From the NCBI GenBank assembly GCA_029858965.1, contig JAOUDZ010000010.1, positions 31,365-95,364 on the forward strand: 64,000 nucleotides of DNA, given 5' to 3'. Origin of the DNA: Cyclobacteriaceae bacterium. Lineage in GTDB: Bacteria; Bacteroidota; Bacteroidia; Cytophagales; Cyclobacteriaceae. The position numbers and the translations under genes were made by a program. Shown here piece after piece: positions 45,237 through 55,270 of the stretch (position 1 is its first letter; each line of letters opens with the position of its first letter). Below the pieces are notes generated by a model. The model had not been told where the DNA came from, did no database searches, and saw only the letters and a program-made list of their open reading frames with translations.

Positions 45237-46490
45237 TCAGAAAGTTAATGTAACGGTGTGCAAGCCACCCTCAAATTGATACCGGATTTTAATGTTCGCA
45301 AGGTCACATATCTGCTTCGCAATGGACAACCCCAAACCTGTTGAGTTGGAGCTTTGGTTCCCTTTCTTAAAACGCTTAAACAATTCATCAGGTTTTACGG
45401 TAGGTGGATTACCCGTATTGCTCAATACCATGTTATTTTTGAACAACTTGATTTCAATTTGTCCATTTATTATATTATGCCTGATGGCATTTCCAAGCAA
45501 GTTATTCATTAATATCTCAGCCAGGGGATAACTCAATGGTATTTCAACATCGGGTCGAATTTCCTTTTTTAGCACGATGGATTTCATTTCCATCAATTCC
45601 TGAAAAGACTGAAATAGATTTTCCACGAGCAAGCTTAAGTTAATTTTCTCTTTCGAACTGAACTCCAGGTTCTCTAATTTCGTCAGGAGCACAAGCGAGT
45701 GGTTAACCGAAGAGAGCTTCTGAACGGCATTGTGTATAGCATTTATATGGTGTGACTGCTCCTCTGTCACACCCTTATCCATTAACAACTCAAGCTTTCC
45801 ACGAATAATGGTAAGCGGAGTCTGTATTTCATGGGAAATGTTCTCCGAAAATTCCTTGAGCACCCGATAATCATATAGGGCCTTCGCTGACATGTTTTCC
45901 AGAAAATAATTCAATTCTTTGAACTCCTTTGTCGTTGTCGGGCGTCCAAGAATCGGGTTCTGCTGTTTAAGATTAAATCGCTTGATAGCATTAATCATAT
46001 GATGAAAAGGAGACAATATGCGCTTAGACAAGTAAAGGCTCATCAGTGTAACCAACACAACAAGCAGACCCGCAACAATAACAAGCGAATTGCGAACGCC
46101 TGTGAAAATCTCATCCTGTTCTGCAATAAAGTCACTGGCGGAAATAAGAAAATGTTTGCCGTTAATTTTCCGGGAAGTTGAAATGGTGAGCATCCGGTCC
46201 ACTCCACGCCTGCGTGGAGGAAAAACGCCGGTAGAATCCCGGATACGAAGTGACAAAATCGCTGCATTTTCAGGCAATAATTCAATCACAATGTTTTTGT
46301 TTATCAGCGAGTCGACTGATTCACCTTTCTCGATCAGATCTGCAGTATCATTAATCCATGCAGTAAGCCTGTTTTTTGCCTCATTTTCCAGTTCCGAAAG
46401 AACCTGTATATACAGGATTACACCACCGATCATGAGCACCATCGTGGTAATGACGATATACCCCAGAGTAAATTTGTTAATTAATTTCAC
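45237..46490 (-). CDS. Sensor histidine kinase of the two-component pair
   Basis: Predicted 417 residues starting at GTG 46490, which overlaps the response-regulator stop by 4 nt (GTGA). Transmembrane helix 1 (FTLGYIVITTMVLMIGGVILY), a periplasmic loop of about 100 residues, helix 2 (NSLVIVAGLLVVLVTLMSLYL), then a HAMP-like linker. HisKA has SENISHEIQTPLTIIRGKLELL with the phosphoacceptor His near residue 218. ATP-binding boxes follow: MNNLLGNAIRHN, then a G box reduced to VLSNTGNPP, and GLGLSIAKQICD. The G1 box lacks the usual DxGxG form, which is common in this Bacteroidota subfamily and does not prevent activity. It is the second gene of an operon with the regulator. Confidence 0.94.
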   Translation of the reverse strand: MKLINKFTLGYIVITTMVLMIGGVILYIQVLSELENEAKNRLTAWINDTADLIEKGESVDSLINKNIVIELLPENAAILSLRIRDSTGVFPPRRRGVDRMLTISTSRKINGKHFLISASDFIAEQDEIFTGVRNSLVIVAGLLVVLVTLMSLYLSKRILSPFHHMINAIKRFNLKQQNPILGRPTTTKEFKELNYFLENMSAKALYDYRVLKEFSENISHEIQTPLTIIRGKLELLMDKGVTEEQSHHINAIHNAVQKLSSVNHSLVLLTKLENLEFSSKEKINLSLLVENLFQSFQELMEMKSIVLKKEIRPDVEIPLSYPLAEILMNNLLGNAIRHNIINGQIEIKLFKNNMVLSNTGNPPTVKPDELFKRFKKGNQSSNSTGLGLSIAKQICDLANIKIRYQFEGGLHTVTLTF

Positions 46491-47170
46491 TTCACATTTG
46501 TATTAAACCTATAGCCCAATCCATACTCAGTGCCGATATAATCTTTGCCATTAGCCTGACTTATCTTCTTTCTGAGATTTTTTACATGTTGGTAGACAAA
46601 ATCAAAGTTGGCCAGGTTATCCGTATAGTCCCCCCACAGATGCTCCGCTATAGCCTGTCGTGTGAGGACGCGATTTTTGTTTGTGATAAAATACAGCAAT
46701 AGGTCAAACTCCTTTTTTGTAAGATCCAATATCGTATCGTTTACGGTGACCTGATTGAGTGATGTGTTAATCATGATTTCGTTAAATCGCACGACAGCGT
46801 CCCCTTCGAGATTCTTCCTGCGATAGATTGCTCTGAGACGTGCATTCAGTTCGGGTAAGTGAAAGGGCTTTGTTAAATAATCATCAGCACCCAGGTCAAG
46901 TCCTCTTATCTTATCGTCCAGCGAATTTTTTGCGGAGATAATCAAAACACTACCGCCTTTTTTTTCCGCTTTTAGCAATTGTAAGAGCTTTAGTCCGTCT
47001 CCGTCCGGAAGCATAATATCCAATACAATGCAATCGTATTCAAACGATACTATTTTGTCCTCTCCTTTGGCATACGTACCCGCCACTTCACAAACATAAC
47101 CCTCCTGCTCAAGGTAGGTTTGAATGTTGTTTGCCAACTCCAATTGATCTTCAACAATCAGGATTTTCAC
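46487..47170 (-). CDS. OmpR/PhoB family response regulator
   Basis: Predicted 227 residues from GTG 47170. This start gives VKILIVEDQLELANNIQ; the longer frame from ATG 47251 would include the -7 promoter element in the coding region and adds a non-receiver extension. Receiver domain about 1-120: acidic pair in IVEDQ, phosphoacceptor Asp in DCIVLDIMLPDGDGL, Lys in DDYLTKPFH. The C-terminal winged helix has LTKKEFDLLLYFITNKNRVLTRQAIAEHLWG and VYQHVKNLRKKI with the final YIGTEYGLGYRF. Translationally coupled to the histidine kinase downstream. Two tandem copies of AATATTGAAG, 11 bp apart, lie next to the -7 element and may be its own binding site. Confidence 0.95.
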   Translation of the reverse strand: MKILIVEDQLELANNIQTYLEQEGYVCEVAGTYAKGEDKIVSFEYDCIVLDIMLPDGDGLKLLQLLKAEKKGGSVLIISAKNSLDDKIRGLDLGADDYLTKPFHLPELNARLRAIYRRKNLEGDAVVRFNEIMINTSLNQVTVNDTILDLTKKEFDLLLYFITNKNRVLTRQAIAEHLWGDYTDNLANFDFVYQHVKNLRKKISQANGKDYIGTEYGLGYRFNTNVK

Positions 47171-47184
47171 GTAACAAATTAACT

Positions 47185-47192
47185 CAAAAATA
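47185..47192 (-). promoter_or_regulatory. Candidate -7 element of the response-regulator operon
   Basis: On the minus strand TATTTTTG matches TAnnTTTG exactly, 14 nt upstream of GTG 47170. No -33 TTTG stands at the usual distance; the tandem AATATTGAAG copies occupy part of that space, which would suit an activator-dependent promoter. Confidence 0.5.
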
Positions 47193-47209
47193 TTGAAGCA
47201 ATATTGAAG
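47189..47209. promoter_or_regulatory. Two tandem AATATTGAAG direct repeats
   Basis: AATATTGAAG occurs at 47189-47198 and again at 47200-47209, a spacing of 11 bp or one helical turn. This is the arrangement used by dimers of OmpR/PhoB regulators, and the repeats overlap the start of the regulator's own operon. The first copy extends to AAATATTGAAGCA, which recurs exactly at 48048-48060. Confidence 0.55.
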
Positions 47210-47423
47210 TATGATAGCCCCTGATAGGCTATTTGAAGCCTCCATTGGCACGACTGAAGTGGTCTCAAATCTATTCAGTATTGTGTTTAATTGCAGATCC
47301 GGATTGATTTGCCCCGGCCATCACCTTGATACACGGCAGGATTCCGATCCTGAACTTCACTTTATGTCTTTGGGAGCAGTAGATATTCAATAGGTTTGAA
47401 TCGGACTAACTTCAATTAATGCT

Positions 47424-47431
47424 TACATTTG
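47424..47431 (+). promoter_or_regulatory. Candidate -7 element of the FMN-binding protein gene
   Basis: TACATTTG matches TAnnTTTG exactly and ends 30 nt before ATG 47462. A TTTG at 47395-47398 could be the -33 element, but the 25-nt gap is longer than usual. Confidence 0.45.
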
Positions 47432-47461
47432 GCATATGCTTAACATTGAAAAAATACTGCT

Positions 47462-47914
47462 ATGCTTGGCGAGTTGACAAATGAGGAAATAGAAGAAATG
47501 CTTTCATCCAATGTAATTGGGCGCCTTGGTTGTTATGCGGATCAAAAAATATTTGTTGTGCCAATTACCTACGTTTATGACGGAGCGTTTATTATTGGTC
47601 ACACGGTAGAAGGAATGAAAATTAATTTTTTACGTCAGAACCCGGAGTGCTGCTTAGAGGTGGATGAAATGAAAACACTGGCAAATTGGAAAAGTGTAAT
47701 CGCGTGGGGAACGTACGAAGAACTATCCGGCCAGGAGGCGGCTGCCGCAACAGAAACATTATTGGCCCGACTAATGCCTTTGACGGCAAGCGAAACCAGC
47801 CATCCCCAGCGCATGGGACCGTCTTCGGCGCATCGCACCCGTACCCTGGGCAAAAATCCAATTATATATCGAATTCGATTAAAGGAAAAAACAGGGCGCT
47901 TCGAACGCCCCTGA
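47462..47914 (+). CDS. Pyridoxamine 5'-phosphate oxidase-family FMN-binding protein
   Basis: Predicted 150 residues, cytoplasmic. Split-barrel flavin-binding fold: LTNEEIEEMLSSNVIGRLGCYADQKIFVVPITYVYDGAFIIGHTVEGMKINFLRQNPECCLEVDEM, then a second half with SVIAWGTYEEL. The segment VIGRLGCY...P-x-x-Y-x-Y/D is characteristic of the family also called flavin-nucleotide binding or NimA-like. Members bind FMN or F420 and reduce or detoxify compounds, but the substrate is unknown. It is divergent from the two-component operon, with a 291-bp intergenic region. The C-terminal part (NPIIYRIRLKEKTGRFER) is typical of the family end. Confidence 0.9.
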   Translation: MLGELTNEEIEEMLSSNVIGRLGCYADQKIFVVPITYVYDGAFIIGHTVEGMKINFLRQNPECCLEVDEMKTLANWKSVIAWGTYEELSGQEAAAATETLLARLMPLTASETSHPQRMGPSSAHRTRTLGKNPIIYRIRLKEKTGRFERP

Positions 47915-48047
47915 CAGGCACGGACTTTTGAAAGCCAGGCTCTTGCAGGTAGAAATTCAGAACCCGTTGCGGGGGCACTGCAGTAATTATCCTGATAGAA
48001 TAACCTCAGATCTATTCGTACTTGAAAACCGTATTATACAAAGCAAG

Positions 48048-48060
48048 AAATATTGAAGCA
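48048..48060 (+). promoter_or_regulatory. Third copy of the AAATATTGAAGCA motif, upstream of the SDR gene
   Basis: The 13-mer is identical to 47188-47200 in the response-regulator promoter region and lies 57 nt upstream of ATG 48117. It may be a binding site for the same regulator. No second tandem copy is clear here; the sequence after it is only weakly similar. Confidence 0.4.
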
Positions 48061-48116
48061 GTTATGTTAGCCCTGAGCTTACTAGTTGTTAAATAAACAG
48101 GCAAAATATATACAGA

Positions 48117-48806
48117 ATGAAAACAGTCATTATCACGGGAGCATCAGGAAATCTGGGTAAAGCATCTGTTGAGAAATTTATCAATGCGGGATACAAAGTA
48201 ATCGCCCTGGTCTCTCCGGGAAAAACCCTGGGATTTGAAGTCGAGGGTGACGTAGAAACATACGATTCCGATCTTACCGATGAAAAATCGGTAGATAGCG
48301 TAATCGCCCAAGTGCTGGCAAAACATCAAACAATTGATGCGGCCATTTTGCTTGTTGGAGGTTATGCACCCGGTGGCATCAGCGAAACCGATGGATCTGT
48401 CCTCAAGAAAATGTTTAGCCTCAACTTTGACACTGCCTATTTTGTATCGCGTCCCATTTACCAACACATGATGCAACAAGCGAACGGCGGGCGAATTGTT
48501 TTTGTCGGAGCACGCCCGGCCCTGCGCGCTAAGGATGCCAACAAAGCATTGGGGTACGCGCTGTCTAAGTCACTTATTTTCAAACTCGCCGAGGCGTTAA
48601 ATGCGGCAGCCTCCACGAAAAATGTCACAGCTTCAGTAGTTGTACCCAGCACCATCGATACCCCCGCTAATCGGAAGGCTATGCCCACTGCAGATTTCAG
48701 TGCCTGGGTAAAAGCAGAAGAGATCGCAGGAGCGCTGGTTCTTCTTTGTTCTGCAGATAGTAATGCCTGGCGTGATACGGTGCTAAAAATCTATGGTCGC
48801 TCATAA
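48117..48806 (+). CDS. Short-chain dehydrogenase/reductase
   Basis: Predicted 229 residues. Rossmann nucleotide site TGASGNLGKASVEKF (TGxxGxxG variant). The catalytic-type segment has RIVFVGARPALRAKDANKALGYALSKSLIF, with the Tyr-x-x-x-Lys pair YALSK; the usual active-site Ser position is in the GAR segment. The C-terminal half ends with a normal SDR helix (AWVKAEEIAGALVLLCSADSN). Substrate not deducible. It may be co-transcribed with the phosphatase gene 46 nt downstream. A copy of the 13-mer found at the regulator promoter lies 57 nt upstream. Confidence 0.9.
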   Translation: MKTVIITGASGNLGKASVEKFINAGYKVIALVSPGKTLGFEVEGDVETYDSDLTDEKSVDSVIAQVLAKHQTIDAAILLVGGYAPGGISETDGSVLKKMFSLNFDTAYFVSRPIYQHMMQQANGGRIVFVGARPALRAKDANKALGYALSKSLIFKLAEALNAAASTKNVTASVVVPSTIDTPANRKAMPTADFSAWVKAEEIAGALVLLCSADSNAWRDTVLKIYGRS

Positions 48807-48852
48807 GGTACTTCAGCATTCTTTTTCTACACCAATATGTCATCAAAGCAAC

Positions 48853-49497
48853 ATGAACCAGATCAATAAGCCAATACTTTCTTCGTTATCCGAGACAATA
48901 GCGCAATTGACAAATGAATTCAAGGAGATTACTCCAAAACGAAAGGAAACACTTGGTGAACTAACACATTATGTACAGCAAAAACTGAAAGCTGATGACC
49001 AGATACTTCTAAATTTTATTTGCACGCATAATTCAAGAAGAAGTCATCTTGCTCAACTGTGGGCCCAGACGGCAGCCTATTATTACGATGTACCTGGCGT
49101 GGCGTGCTTTTCAGGTGGAACTGAAGCGACTGCTTTTAACCCTAAGGCCGTACACGCCTTGCAGGATGCAGGATTCAGCATCATCAAAACAACGGAGGGC
49201 ACTAATCCTGTGTACGAAGTTGGTTTCTCGCATACAGTAAAACCAATCCTGGCATATTCAAAAAAATACAATGATCATTTTAACCCCAATGTCAACTTTG
49301 CCGCGATCTTGACCTGCGCAGAGGCAGCTGAGAATTGCCCGGTCGTTATCGGCGCATCTACCCGAATCGCGCTACCCTACGACGACCCAAAAGACTTTGA
49401 TGACACGCCACAGGAAACAGCCATGTACAAGGAAAGTGTTCGACAAATAGGAAGAGAAATGTTTTATGCTTTTTCTAAGGTGAAAGAAAGTCATTGA
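48853..49497 (+). CDS. Low-molecular-weight protein tyrosine phosphatase / arsenate reductase-like protein
   Basis: Predicted 214 residues from ATG 48853; a longer frame from 48793 overlaps the SDR gene and adds 20 unusual residues. The active-site loop is FICTHNSRRSHLAQLWAQ, which gives CX5R (C-T-H-N-S-R-R) followed by Ser, as in LMW-PTPase and the arsenate reductase ArsC of the same fold. The catalytic Asp region appears to be ALPYDDPKDFDDTP near residue 180. A helical N-terminal extension of about 55 residues precedes the fold. In Bacteroidota this group is usually labelled protein-tyrosine-phosphatase. Arsenate reduction is an alternative, but no ars genes are present. Confidence 0.88.
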   Translation: MNQINKPILSSLSETIAQLTNEFKEITPKRKETLGELTHYVQQKLKADDQILLNFICTHNSRRSHLAQLWAQTAAYYYDVPGVACFSGGTEATAFNPKAVHALQDAGFSIIKTTEGTNPVYEVGFSHTVKPILAYSKKYNDHFNPNVNFAAILTCAEAAENCPVVIGASTRIALPYDDPKDFDDTPQETAMYKESVRQIGREMFYAFSKVKESH

Positions 49498-49499
49498 TT

Positions 49500-51539
49500 T
49501 CAGGTTTCAACCTTTACAATTAATTCGGGTTCGTCATCTGACAGCTTTGTTTTCGGCTCCTGTTTTTGAATCAGGTTATGTTCCCGTACAACGCGTAATA
49601 TCTCCCCGACACCCCAAGCCTGCGCTATGCAGCCGCGAGGCGTATGCGGAGGATCGGCATCAAATATTTCAGAAACAGTACCCACCCCGGCTTCACGCAA
49701 ATGCTGTAAAAATGTATTCACAATACACGACGCCTCCGCTTTAGCTTTTGCTCCATTGACCCGAAAAAGTGCATCGATATATGGACCCAGTAAAAAACTC
49801 CATACTGTGCCCTGATGATAACTTCCATCCCGCTGCCATATATCCCCTTCATAGGCAGACCGGTATTGGGGGCTTGAAGGAGACAAACTTCTTAATCCTC
49901 TGGGCGTAAGTAAGTTTTTCGTTACGACGGCCAGGACTTTCTTTGCACGTTCTTTGGATAGTAGCTGAAACGGAAGACTTACTGCAAATATCTGGTTCGG
50001 CCGCAAGTCATCATTTCTATATTCTCCGTCAACATAGTCGTACAGGTAGCCGCCTTCTTGATTCCAAAATTGTCTACCAAAACTTGTCAATACTTTAGCT
50101 GCCTTGGCTCCAAATTTATCCGCTTCAGTCTTATTACCGATGACTGTTGCCAGCAGTTCCACGATACGCAGCGCATTGTACCAAAGCGCATTTATTTCAA
50201 CAGGTTTCCCTTTGCGGGGCGTTACAACCCAATCACCCACTTTGGCATCCATCCAGGTTAGCTGCACCCCATCCTGACCACCTTGAAGAAGTTCATCCTC
50301 AGGATCAACTTTGATTTGGTAGCGGGTACCTTTGTAATGCCAGTCAATAATATTTATCAGTATGGGCATCACCGACTTGACAAAAGCCTTATCCTTTGTG
50401 TGACTGTAATATTGCAGTATGGCGTGAAAGAACCAAAGTGAGGCGTCAAAGGTGTTGTACTCTGGCGCTTCACCATAGTCAGGAAAACGATTCGGCAGCA
50501 TTCCTTCACTGACACTTTCTGCAAATTCCTGCAAGATTTGTCCGGCAACTTTATAGCGACCTGTTGCCAGACATAACCCAGGCAAAGAAATCATGGTATC
50601 TCTGCCCCAATCCGCAAACCAATGGTAACCGGCTATGATTGTGTTTCGTTCACCTCGTTTCACAATGAACTGGTCGGCTGCAAGTACCAGGCTTTTAAGA
50701 CTTTCATTCCAGCCAAATTCCATCAGGAGATCTTCTCTTCTCCTTTTTTCTGCTGCAAATAGTTTAAGCACATTTTTTCCTGATGGATCTTCAGTTGAAA
50801 TAATGATACCTACCTTGGTGCCTTTCTTCAGTTTAATAGAAAACTTGCCGTGGGTATACAAATCTTCTTTGAATTCGAGACCACGGTTTTTTTCAACTGC
50901 ATACTCAAAATTATAGTACCACCCCTGTTGTTCCGTAAATTCAGCATTGGGAATCCGAATAAACAACTCAGCACTACCCTGGTAGTTCATCGTCCGAAAG
51001 GTCCCCTCATCAAAATGAAACTGCTTGCCAATGCAGTCGTTAGCATGTGAAAGGCTATGGAAGTCCCTGGCAGCGTATAACGGTAACAACTCCAGTGTAA
51101 AAGCCGTTTGAGCCTCCATCACTTCATATAAAACAAGCGTAGTATTTTCTCCCTGTACAGCAGCGATAGTCTTCTTCAGCCTGACGCCTGCTGCGTTGTA
51201 ATAAAACGTCGGGAACAGATCCCGCTCAAACCGTTCCAGGTGGGTATATCCCATTGGGTAAATTGCACCCGGATACTGATTGGAGCTCAAATCAATACGC
51301 ACCTCCCCTGGAGGCATTGTCTCATCACCTGAGTTCCAAAGTATGGACTCCTCTAATTTTGAAAGTAAAACCGTACGGCCAACCGGTGGGTTTAATGCAG
51401 CTACCAATAATCCATGATATCTTCTGGCGTGCGCACCTGAAACAGTGCTGCTGGCATAGCCTCCCATCCCATTGGTCTCTATCCACTCAAGGTTCCGTGC
51501 CTCGTCAAAATCTGAAAGGATATTCTTGTCGAATTTCAT
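49500..51539 (-). CDS. Glycogen debranching enzyme (amylo-alpha-1,6-glucosidase)
   Basis: Predicted 679 residues. The bacterial GDE N-terminal domain (about 10-240) has NLEWIETNGMGGYASSTVSGAHARRYHGLLVAAL. The C-terminal (alpha/alpha)6 domain (about 280-660) has AGYHWFADWGRDTMISLPGLCL, PNRFPDYGEAPEYNTFDASLWFF and the later TMISLPG-type catalytic segment with conserved Asp and Glu. It hydrolyses alpha-1,6 branches of glycogen or maltodextrin side chains left by phosphorylase. It is the third gene in a run with the GH63-like gene (88 nt upstream) and an SDR; no glycogen synthase or phosphorylase is in the window. Confidence 0.94.
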   Translation of the reverse strand: MKFDKNILSDFDEARNLEWIETNGMGGYASSTVSGAHARRYHGLLVAALNPPVGRTVLLSKLEESILWNSGDETMPPGEVRIDLSSNQYPGAIYPMGYTHLERFERDLFPTFYYNAAGVRLKKTIAAVQGENTTLVLYEVMEAQTAFTLELLPLYAARDFHSLSHANDCIGKQFHFDEGTFRTMNYQGSAELFIRIPNAEFTEQQGWYYNFEYAVEKNRGLEFKEDLYTHGKFSIKLKKGTKVGIIISTEDPSGKNVLKLFAAEKRRREDLLMEFGWNESLKSLVLAADQFIVKRGERNTIIAGYHWFADWGRDTMISLPGLCLATGRYKVAGQILQEFAESVSEGMLPNRFPDYGEAPEYNTFDASLWFFHAILQYYSHTKDKAFVKSVMPILINIIDWHYKGTRYQIKVDPEDELLQGGQDGVQLTWMDAKVGDWVVTPRKGKPVEINALWYNALRIVELLATVIGNKTEADKFGAKAAKVLTSFGRQFWNQEGGYLYDYVDGEYRNDDLRPNQIFAVSLPFQLLSKERAKKVLAVVTKNLLTPRGLRSLSPSSPQYRSAYEGDIWQRDGSYHQGTVWSFLLGPYIDALFRVNGAKAKAEASCIVNTFLQHLREAGVGTVSEIFDADPPHTPRGCIAQAWGVGEILRVVREHNLIQKQEPKTKLSDDEPELIVKVET

Positions 51540-51627
51540 TTCCCCTTCATTAATGTATTGATATTACACATCAGGAACATATACTATTCTTTAAGAAGAC
51601 TACTGCTACAGGTCGAGATAAGTTTGT

Positions 51628-54246
51628 TCATTTCTTTTTCTTGGGCTGAATGAGTTTAGCCACTAATCCTGTCCATCCTGTCTGATGCGTTGCACCGACA
51701 CCTCTCCCTGAATCACCATGGAAATATTCGTAGAAGTAGATATAATCGCGGAAGTGTTCATCTTCCTGGAGCTTTTCATAGTGTCCATAGACCGGACGTT
51801 TCCCATCTTTGTCTTTCTTAAAAATAGTGACCAAGCGAGCGGAAAGATCTTCAGCAATTTCGCGGAGGGTTCTCATGTTCCCGGACCCGGTTGGATGTTC
51901 TACCTTAAAATCGTCACCGTAATAATGGTGGAACCGCTGCAAGGATTCTATCAACAGATAATTTACCGGAAACCAGATGGGTCCGCGCCAATTGGAATTG
52001 CCTCCAAACAGGGATGTATCTCCCTCTGCCGGTGTGTACTTCACTGTATACTTATCGCCATTTGTATAAAATGAATATGGATTATCATTGTGGTATCGCG
52101 ACAAAGCGCGGACTCCGTAAGGCGACAAAAACTCAGTCTCATCCAGCATTCTTTTTAGCAACCGCTTCATCCGATGACCCCTCAAGAGCGAAAGCAGATG
52201 CCTTTCTCCGCTTCCTTTCACGTTCCAACGCGATATCAGATTGGCCAGATCAGGCCTGTTTTTCAAGAACCATTGCAGGCGGGCTGTAAATTCCGGCATC
52301 GAGTCGAACATTTCCTGTTCAAGAACCTCCACTGCAAACAACGGAATGAGCCCAACCATAGAACGCACGCGCATGATTGTTCGCTTGTCATCGGGGGTGC
52401 GCAGCACATCATAAAAGAACTCATCTACTTCATCCCAAAGATCCATTCCTTCATTCGCCATGGCTCCGGCTATATAGAGGAAATGTTCAAAGAATTTTGT
52501 TGCCAGACTTTGATAGGTTGGGTTTTCCCTGGCAAGTTCCAATGACATTCGCAGCATATTCAAGGTAAACATGGCCATCCAACTGGTTCCGTCAGACTGT
52601 TCTATATGACCTCCTGTAGGGAGTTGCGCGCTCCGGTCAAAAACACCGATATTATCCATGCCCAGAAATCCACCCTGAAAAATATTACGATCATTATAGT
52701 CCTTTTTGTTAACCCACCAGGTAAAGTTCAACAGCAGCTTATGAAAAATTTCTTCTAAGAATTTCCGATCACCTTTCCCATCCTGTAATTTCTGATCTAT
52801 TTTATACACACGCCAGGTAGCCCATCCATGAACGGGTGGGTTGACATCGCCCAACGCCCATTCATAGGCAGGAAACTGGCCATTAGGATGCATGTACCAT
52901 TCCTTGGTAAGTAACTTGAGTTGATGCTTTGCAAACTCGGGGTCAACCATCGCAATGGGGATGGTGTGGAAGGCCAGATCCCATGCTGCATACCAGGGGT
53001 ACTCCCATTTGTCGGGCATTGAAATAATGTCTGCATTGTTAAGGTGTGTCCAGTCATGGTTACGTCCAGACCTTCTTTCCGCTGGCGGAGCCGGCTGTGA
53101 AGGATCACCCTTCAGCCATTCGGCAACATCATAGTAAAAGAACTGCTTGCTCCACAGCATGCCTGCAATAGCCTGGCGTTGAATTTCCCTTTCGTCCTTG
53201 TCTTCAATATCTTTCTGCATTTCAGCAAAGAATTCATTTGCATCACTTTCCCGTTCATCAAAAAGGGAACCAAACTCCAGAAAAGGATCGGTATGAAATT
53301 TAGGAGATAATCTTAGCCGTATCGTTTTGGATCTACCTGCTGCAATGTTCAGCACATAATTAAAGGCTGCTTTTGTACCCTTTGGAATATTGTTTATGGC
53401 ATCATAGTTTCCATGTATGAAGTAATCATTAATACCATCTTTACTAGCTCCTGTTTTTGGATAATCATAGAGTTTCAATGTATTGGTCTCGTTCTCACAA
53501 AACAAGGCTTCAGGTTTGCCTTCACCTACAAGGTAATAGCTGCCCAGGTCGCGGTGAGCGATTTTGATACAGCCTTCATCATCCCGATACATTTCAGGCT
53601 TGTAATCGTCATAACCCCATGCCCAGGTATTGCGAAACCAGATTTGCGGCAGCACATGAACGGCAGCTTTTTCAGGCCCCCGGTTATGGACGGTGATTTT
53701 GATGAGCAAATCATCTGTGTCTGCTTTCGCGTATTCAACAAACACATCAAAATACCGGTTCCCATCAAAAATACCGGTGTCCACCAATTCAAATTCAGGA
53801 TTTTTCTTTCCGCGTTTCTTGTTCTCGTCTACGAGCAATGCATACGGAAACTCCAGTTGCGGATACTTGTATAACATTTTCATGTACGAATGTGTCGGCG
53901 TGCTGTCGAGGTAGTAGTAGTGTTCCTTGCAATCTTCTGCGTGGTTCCCTTCGTTCCCCGTTAATCCAAAAATGCGTTCCTTTAGAATAGGATCTTTTTT
54001 ATTCCACAAGGCCAAAGAAAAGCAAAGTAATTGCTTATCATCGCTGATACCGCCGATACCTTCTTCACCCCACCGATATGCCCTGCTGCGTGCTGCATCG
54101 TGCGAAATATATTCCCATGCATTGCCATGGGGGCTGTAATCTTCGCGCACGGTTCCCCATTGCCGTTCCGTTAGATAAGGGCCAAACTTTCGCCATTTCT
54201 TTTTCTTATCGCGGTCATCCAGTAGTCGTTGTTTTTCTGCAGTCAT
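51628..54246 (-). CDS. GH63-like glucosidase (MGH1-like domain)
   Basis: Predicted 872 residues, cytoplasmic by lack of signal. The N-terminus has [42 protein letters not shown], a region common to these glucosidases. The catalytic (alpha/alpha)6 domain includes [45 protein letters not shown] and [27 protein letters not shown]. The sequence fits the GH63 / MGH1-like group that acts on alpha-glucosides such as glucosylglycerate or trehalose-type substrates; the true substrate is unknown. It is 36 nt downstream of the SDR gene and 88 nt upstream of the debranching enzyme, so the three appear to be one operon. Confidence 0.92.
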   Translation of the reverse strand: MTAEKQRLLDDRDKKKKWRKFGPYLTERQWGTVREDYSPHGNAWEYISHDAARSRAYRWGEEGIGGISDDKQLLCFSLALWNKKDPILKERIFGLTGNEGNHAEDCKEHYYYLDSTPTHSYMKMLYKYPQLEFPYALLVDENKKRGKKNPEFELVDTGIFDGNRYFDVFVEYAKADTDDLLIKITVHNRGPEKAAVHVLPQIWFRNTWAWGYDDYKPEMYRDDEGCIKIAHRDLGSYYLVGEGKPEALFCENETNTLKLYDYPKTGASKDGINDYFIHGNYDAINNIPKGTKAAFNYVLNIAAGRSKTIRLRLSPKFHTDPFLEFGSLFDERESDANEFFAEMQKDIEDKDEREIQRQAIAGMLWSKQFFYYDVAEWLKGDPSQPAPPAERRSGRNHDWTHLNNADIISMPDKWEYPWYAAWDLAFHTIPIAMVDPEFAKHQLKLLTKEWYMHPNGQFPAYEWALGDVNPPVHGWATWRVYKIDQKLQDGKGDRKFLEEIFHKLLLNFTWWVNKKDYNDRNIFQGGFLGMDNIGVFDRSAQLPTGGHIEQSDGTSWMAMFTLNMLRMSLELARENPTYQSLATKFFEHFLYIAGAMANEGMDLWDEVDEFFYDVLRTPDDKRTIMRVRSMVGLIPLFAVEVLEQEMFDSMPEFTARLQWFLKNRPDLANLISRWNVKGSGERHLLSLLRGHRMKRLLKRMLDETEFLSPYGVRALSRYHNDNPYSFYTNGDKYTVKYTPAEGDTSLFGGNSNWRGPIWFPVNYLLIESLQRFHHYYGDDFKVEHPTGSGNMRTLREIAEDLSARLVTIFKKDKDGKRPVYGHYEKLQEDEHFRDYIYFYEYFHGDSGRGVGATHQTGWTGLVAKLIQPKKKK

Positions 54247-54282
54247 GACTATGTTGTTAGCAAATGGTTAAGAATTTAAGAT

Positions 54283-55089
54283 TTATCCATTGTCTTCGAA
54301 GCCGGGGTAAAGCAACATACCTCCATCTACAAACAGCGTAATACCGTTCACATAGTCAGAATCATCAGAGGCAAGCCATACTGCCGCACCACCGATATCA
54401 TCTGCCTCGCCAATTCTTTTTTGCGGTATCAGTTTCAGTAATTGCTGGTAAGATTCAGGTGTTTGCCAGGCTGCATGATTAATTGGCGTTCTGATTGCTC
54501 CGGGACCAATACTGTTGACGCGAATTTTCATCGGGGCATACTCCTGCGCGATGCTTTTCATCAGCATCATCACGCCCCCTTTTGAGGAGGCATAGTTTGC
54601 ATGGCCTGCCCATGGGATAACTTCATGCACGGAGCTCATACAAATAATTTTTCCTGCTGCCTTCGACTTTTCAGGAACAACGCCACGCCGCAAGAATTCC
54701 TTTATCGCTTCACGGGCACACAGAAATTGGCCAGTAAGATTAATGCCAATAACCCTGTTCCATTCATCCAGCGACATCTCGTGAAATTTGGCATCCTTTT
54801 GCAGTCCGGCATTATTCACCAGGATATCGACAGTACCCCATAACCTGAATATCTCCTTGTACATGTCAACAACTTCCTGTTCGCTGCTCACATCAGCCTT
54901 AACTGTTATCGCAGTACCTCCGGCCGATTGAATTTCCTTCAATATCTTATCAGCCTTGTCAGGACTGGATGAATAGTTTATTACGACGGAGGCACCTTCA
55001 AGCGCAAATGCTTTTGCTACGCCGGCACCAATTCCGGAGCTCGCGCCGGTTATCAGGGCTACTTGTCCTTCCAGTTTACGTTTCATCAT
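54283..55089 (-). CDS. Glucose/ribitol-type short-chain dehydrogenase
   Basis: Predicted 268 residues from ATG 55089 (ATG 55086 is equally possible; TTG 55104 would add five residues). Classical SDR: LEGQVALITGASSGIGAGVAKAFALEGASVVINYSS with TGxxxGxG; NNAG in VDILVNNAGLQKDA; active site Ser in KIICMSSVHEV; Tyr and Lys in HANYASSKGGVMMLMKSIAQEYAP; and the C-terminal VNGITLFVDGGMLLYPGF. The INYSSSPDKAD stretch after the second strand suggests NADP use. It resembles glucose 1-dehydrogenases. It heads the operon with the glucosidase and debranching enzyme, so it likely acts on released glucose or a related sugar. Confidence 0.95.
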   Translation of the reverse strand: MMKRKLEGQVALITGASSGIGAGVAKAFALEGASVVINYSSSPDKADKILKEIQSAGGTAITVKADVSSEQEVVDMYKEIFRLWGTVDILVNNAGLQKDAKFHEMSLDEWNRVIGINLTGQFLCAREAIKEFLRRGVVPEKSKAAGKIICMSSVHEVIPWAGHANYASSKGGVMMLMKSIAQEYAPMKIRVNSIGPGAIRTPINHAAWQTPESYQQLLKLIPQKRIGEADDIGGAAVWLASDDSDYVNGITLFVDGGMLLYPGFEDNG

Positions 55090-55270
55090 ATCTTCTATTT
55101 TCAATGAATGAAATTACATGTTTATCCGCACAAATAATTGTCATGGGTCCTTCTTCATCGTGCTTTATTTGGCGTGCGGCATAGTGTTCGGTTGCTATGT
55201 CTGGGCGCGCCAGGCGATATCACTTGTAGGATTTGAAAAATAAAGCTATTTTGTACTACTTTTTAAGCTT

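Noticed and set aside
47894..47910. GGGCG/CGCCC palindrome at the end of the FMN-binding protein gene
   Set aside because: It lies inside the coding end and has no T run; likely chance.
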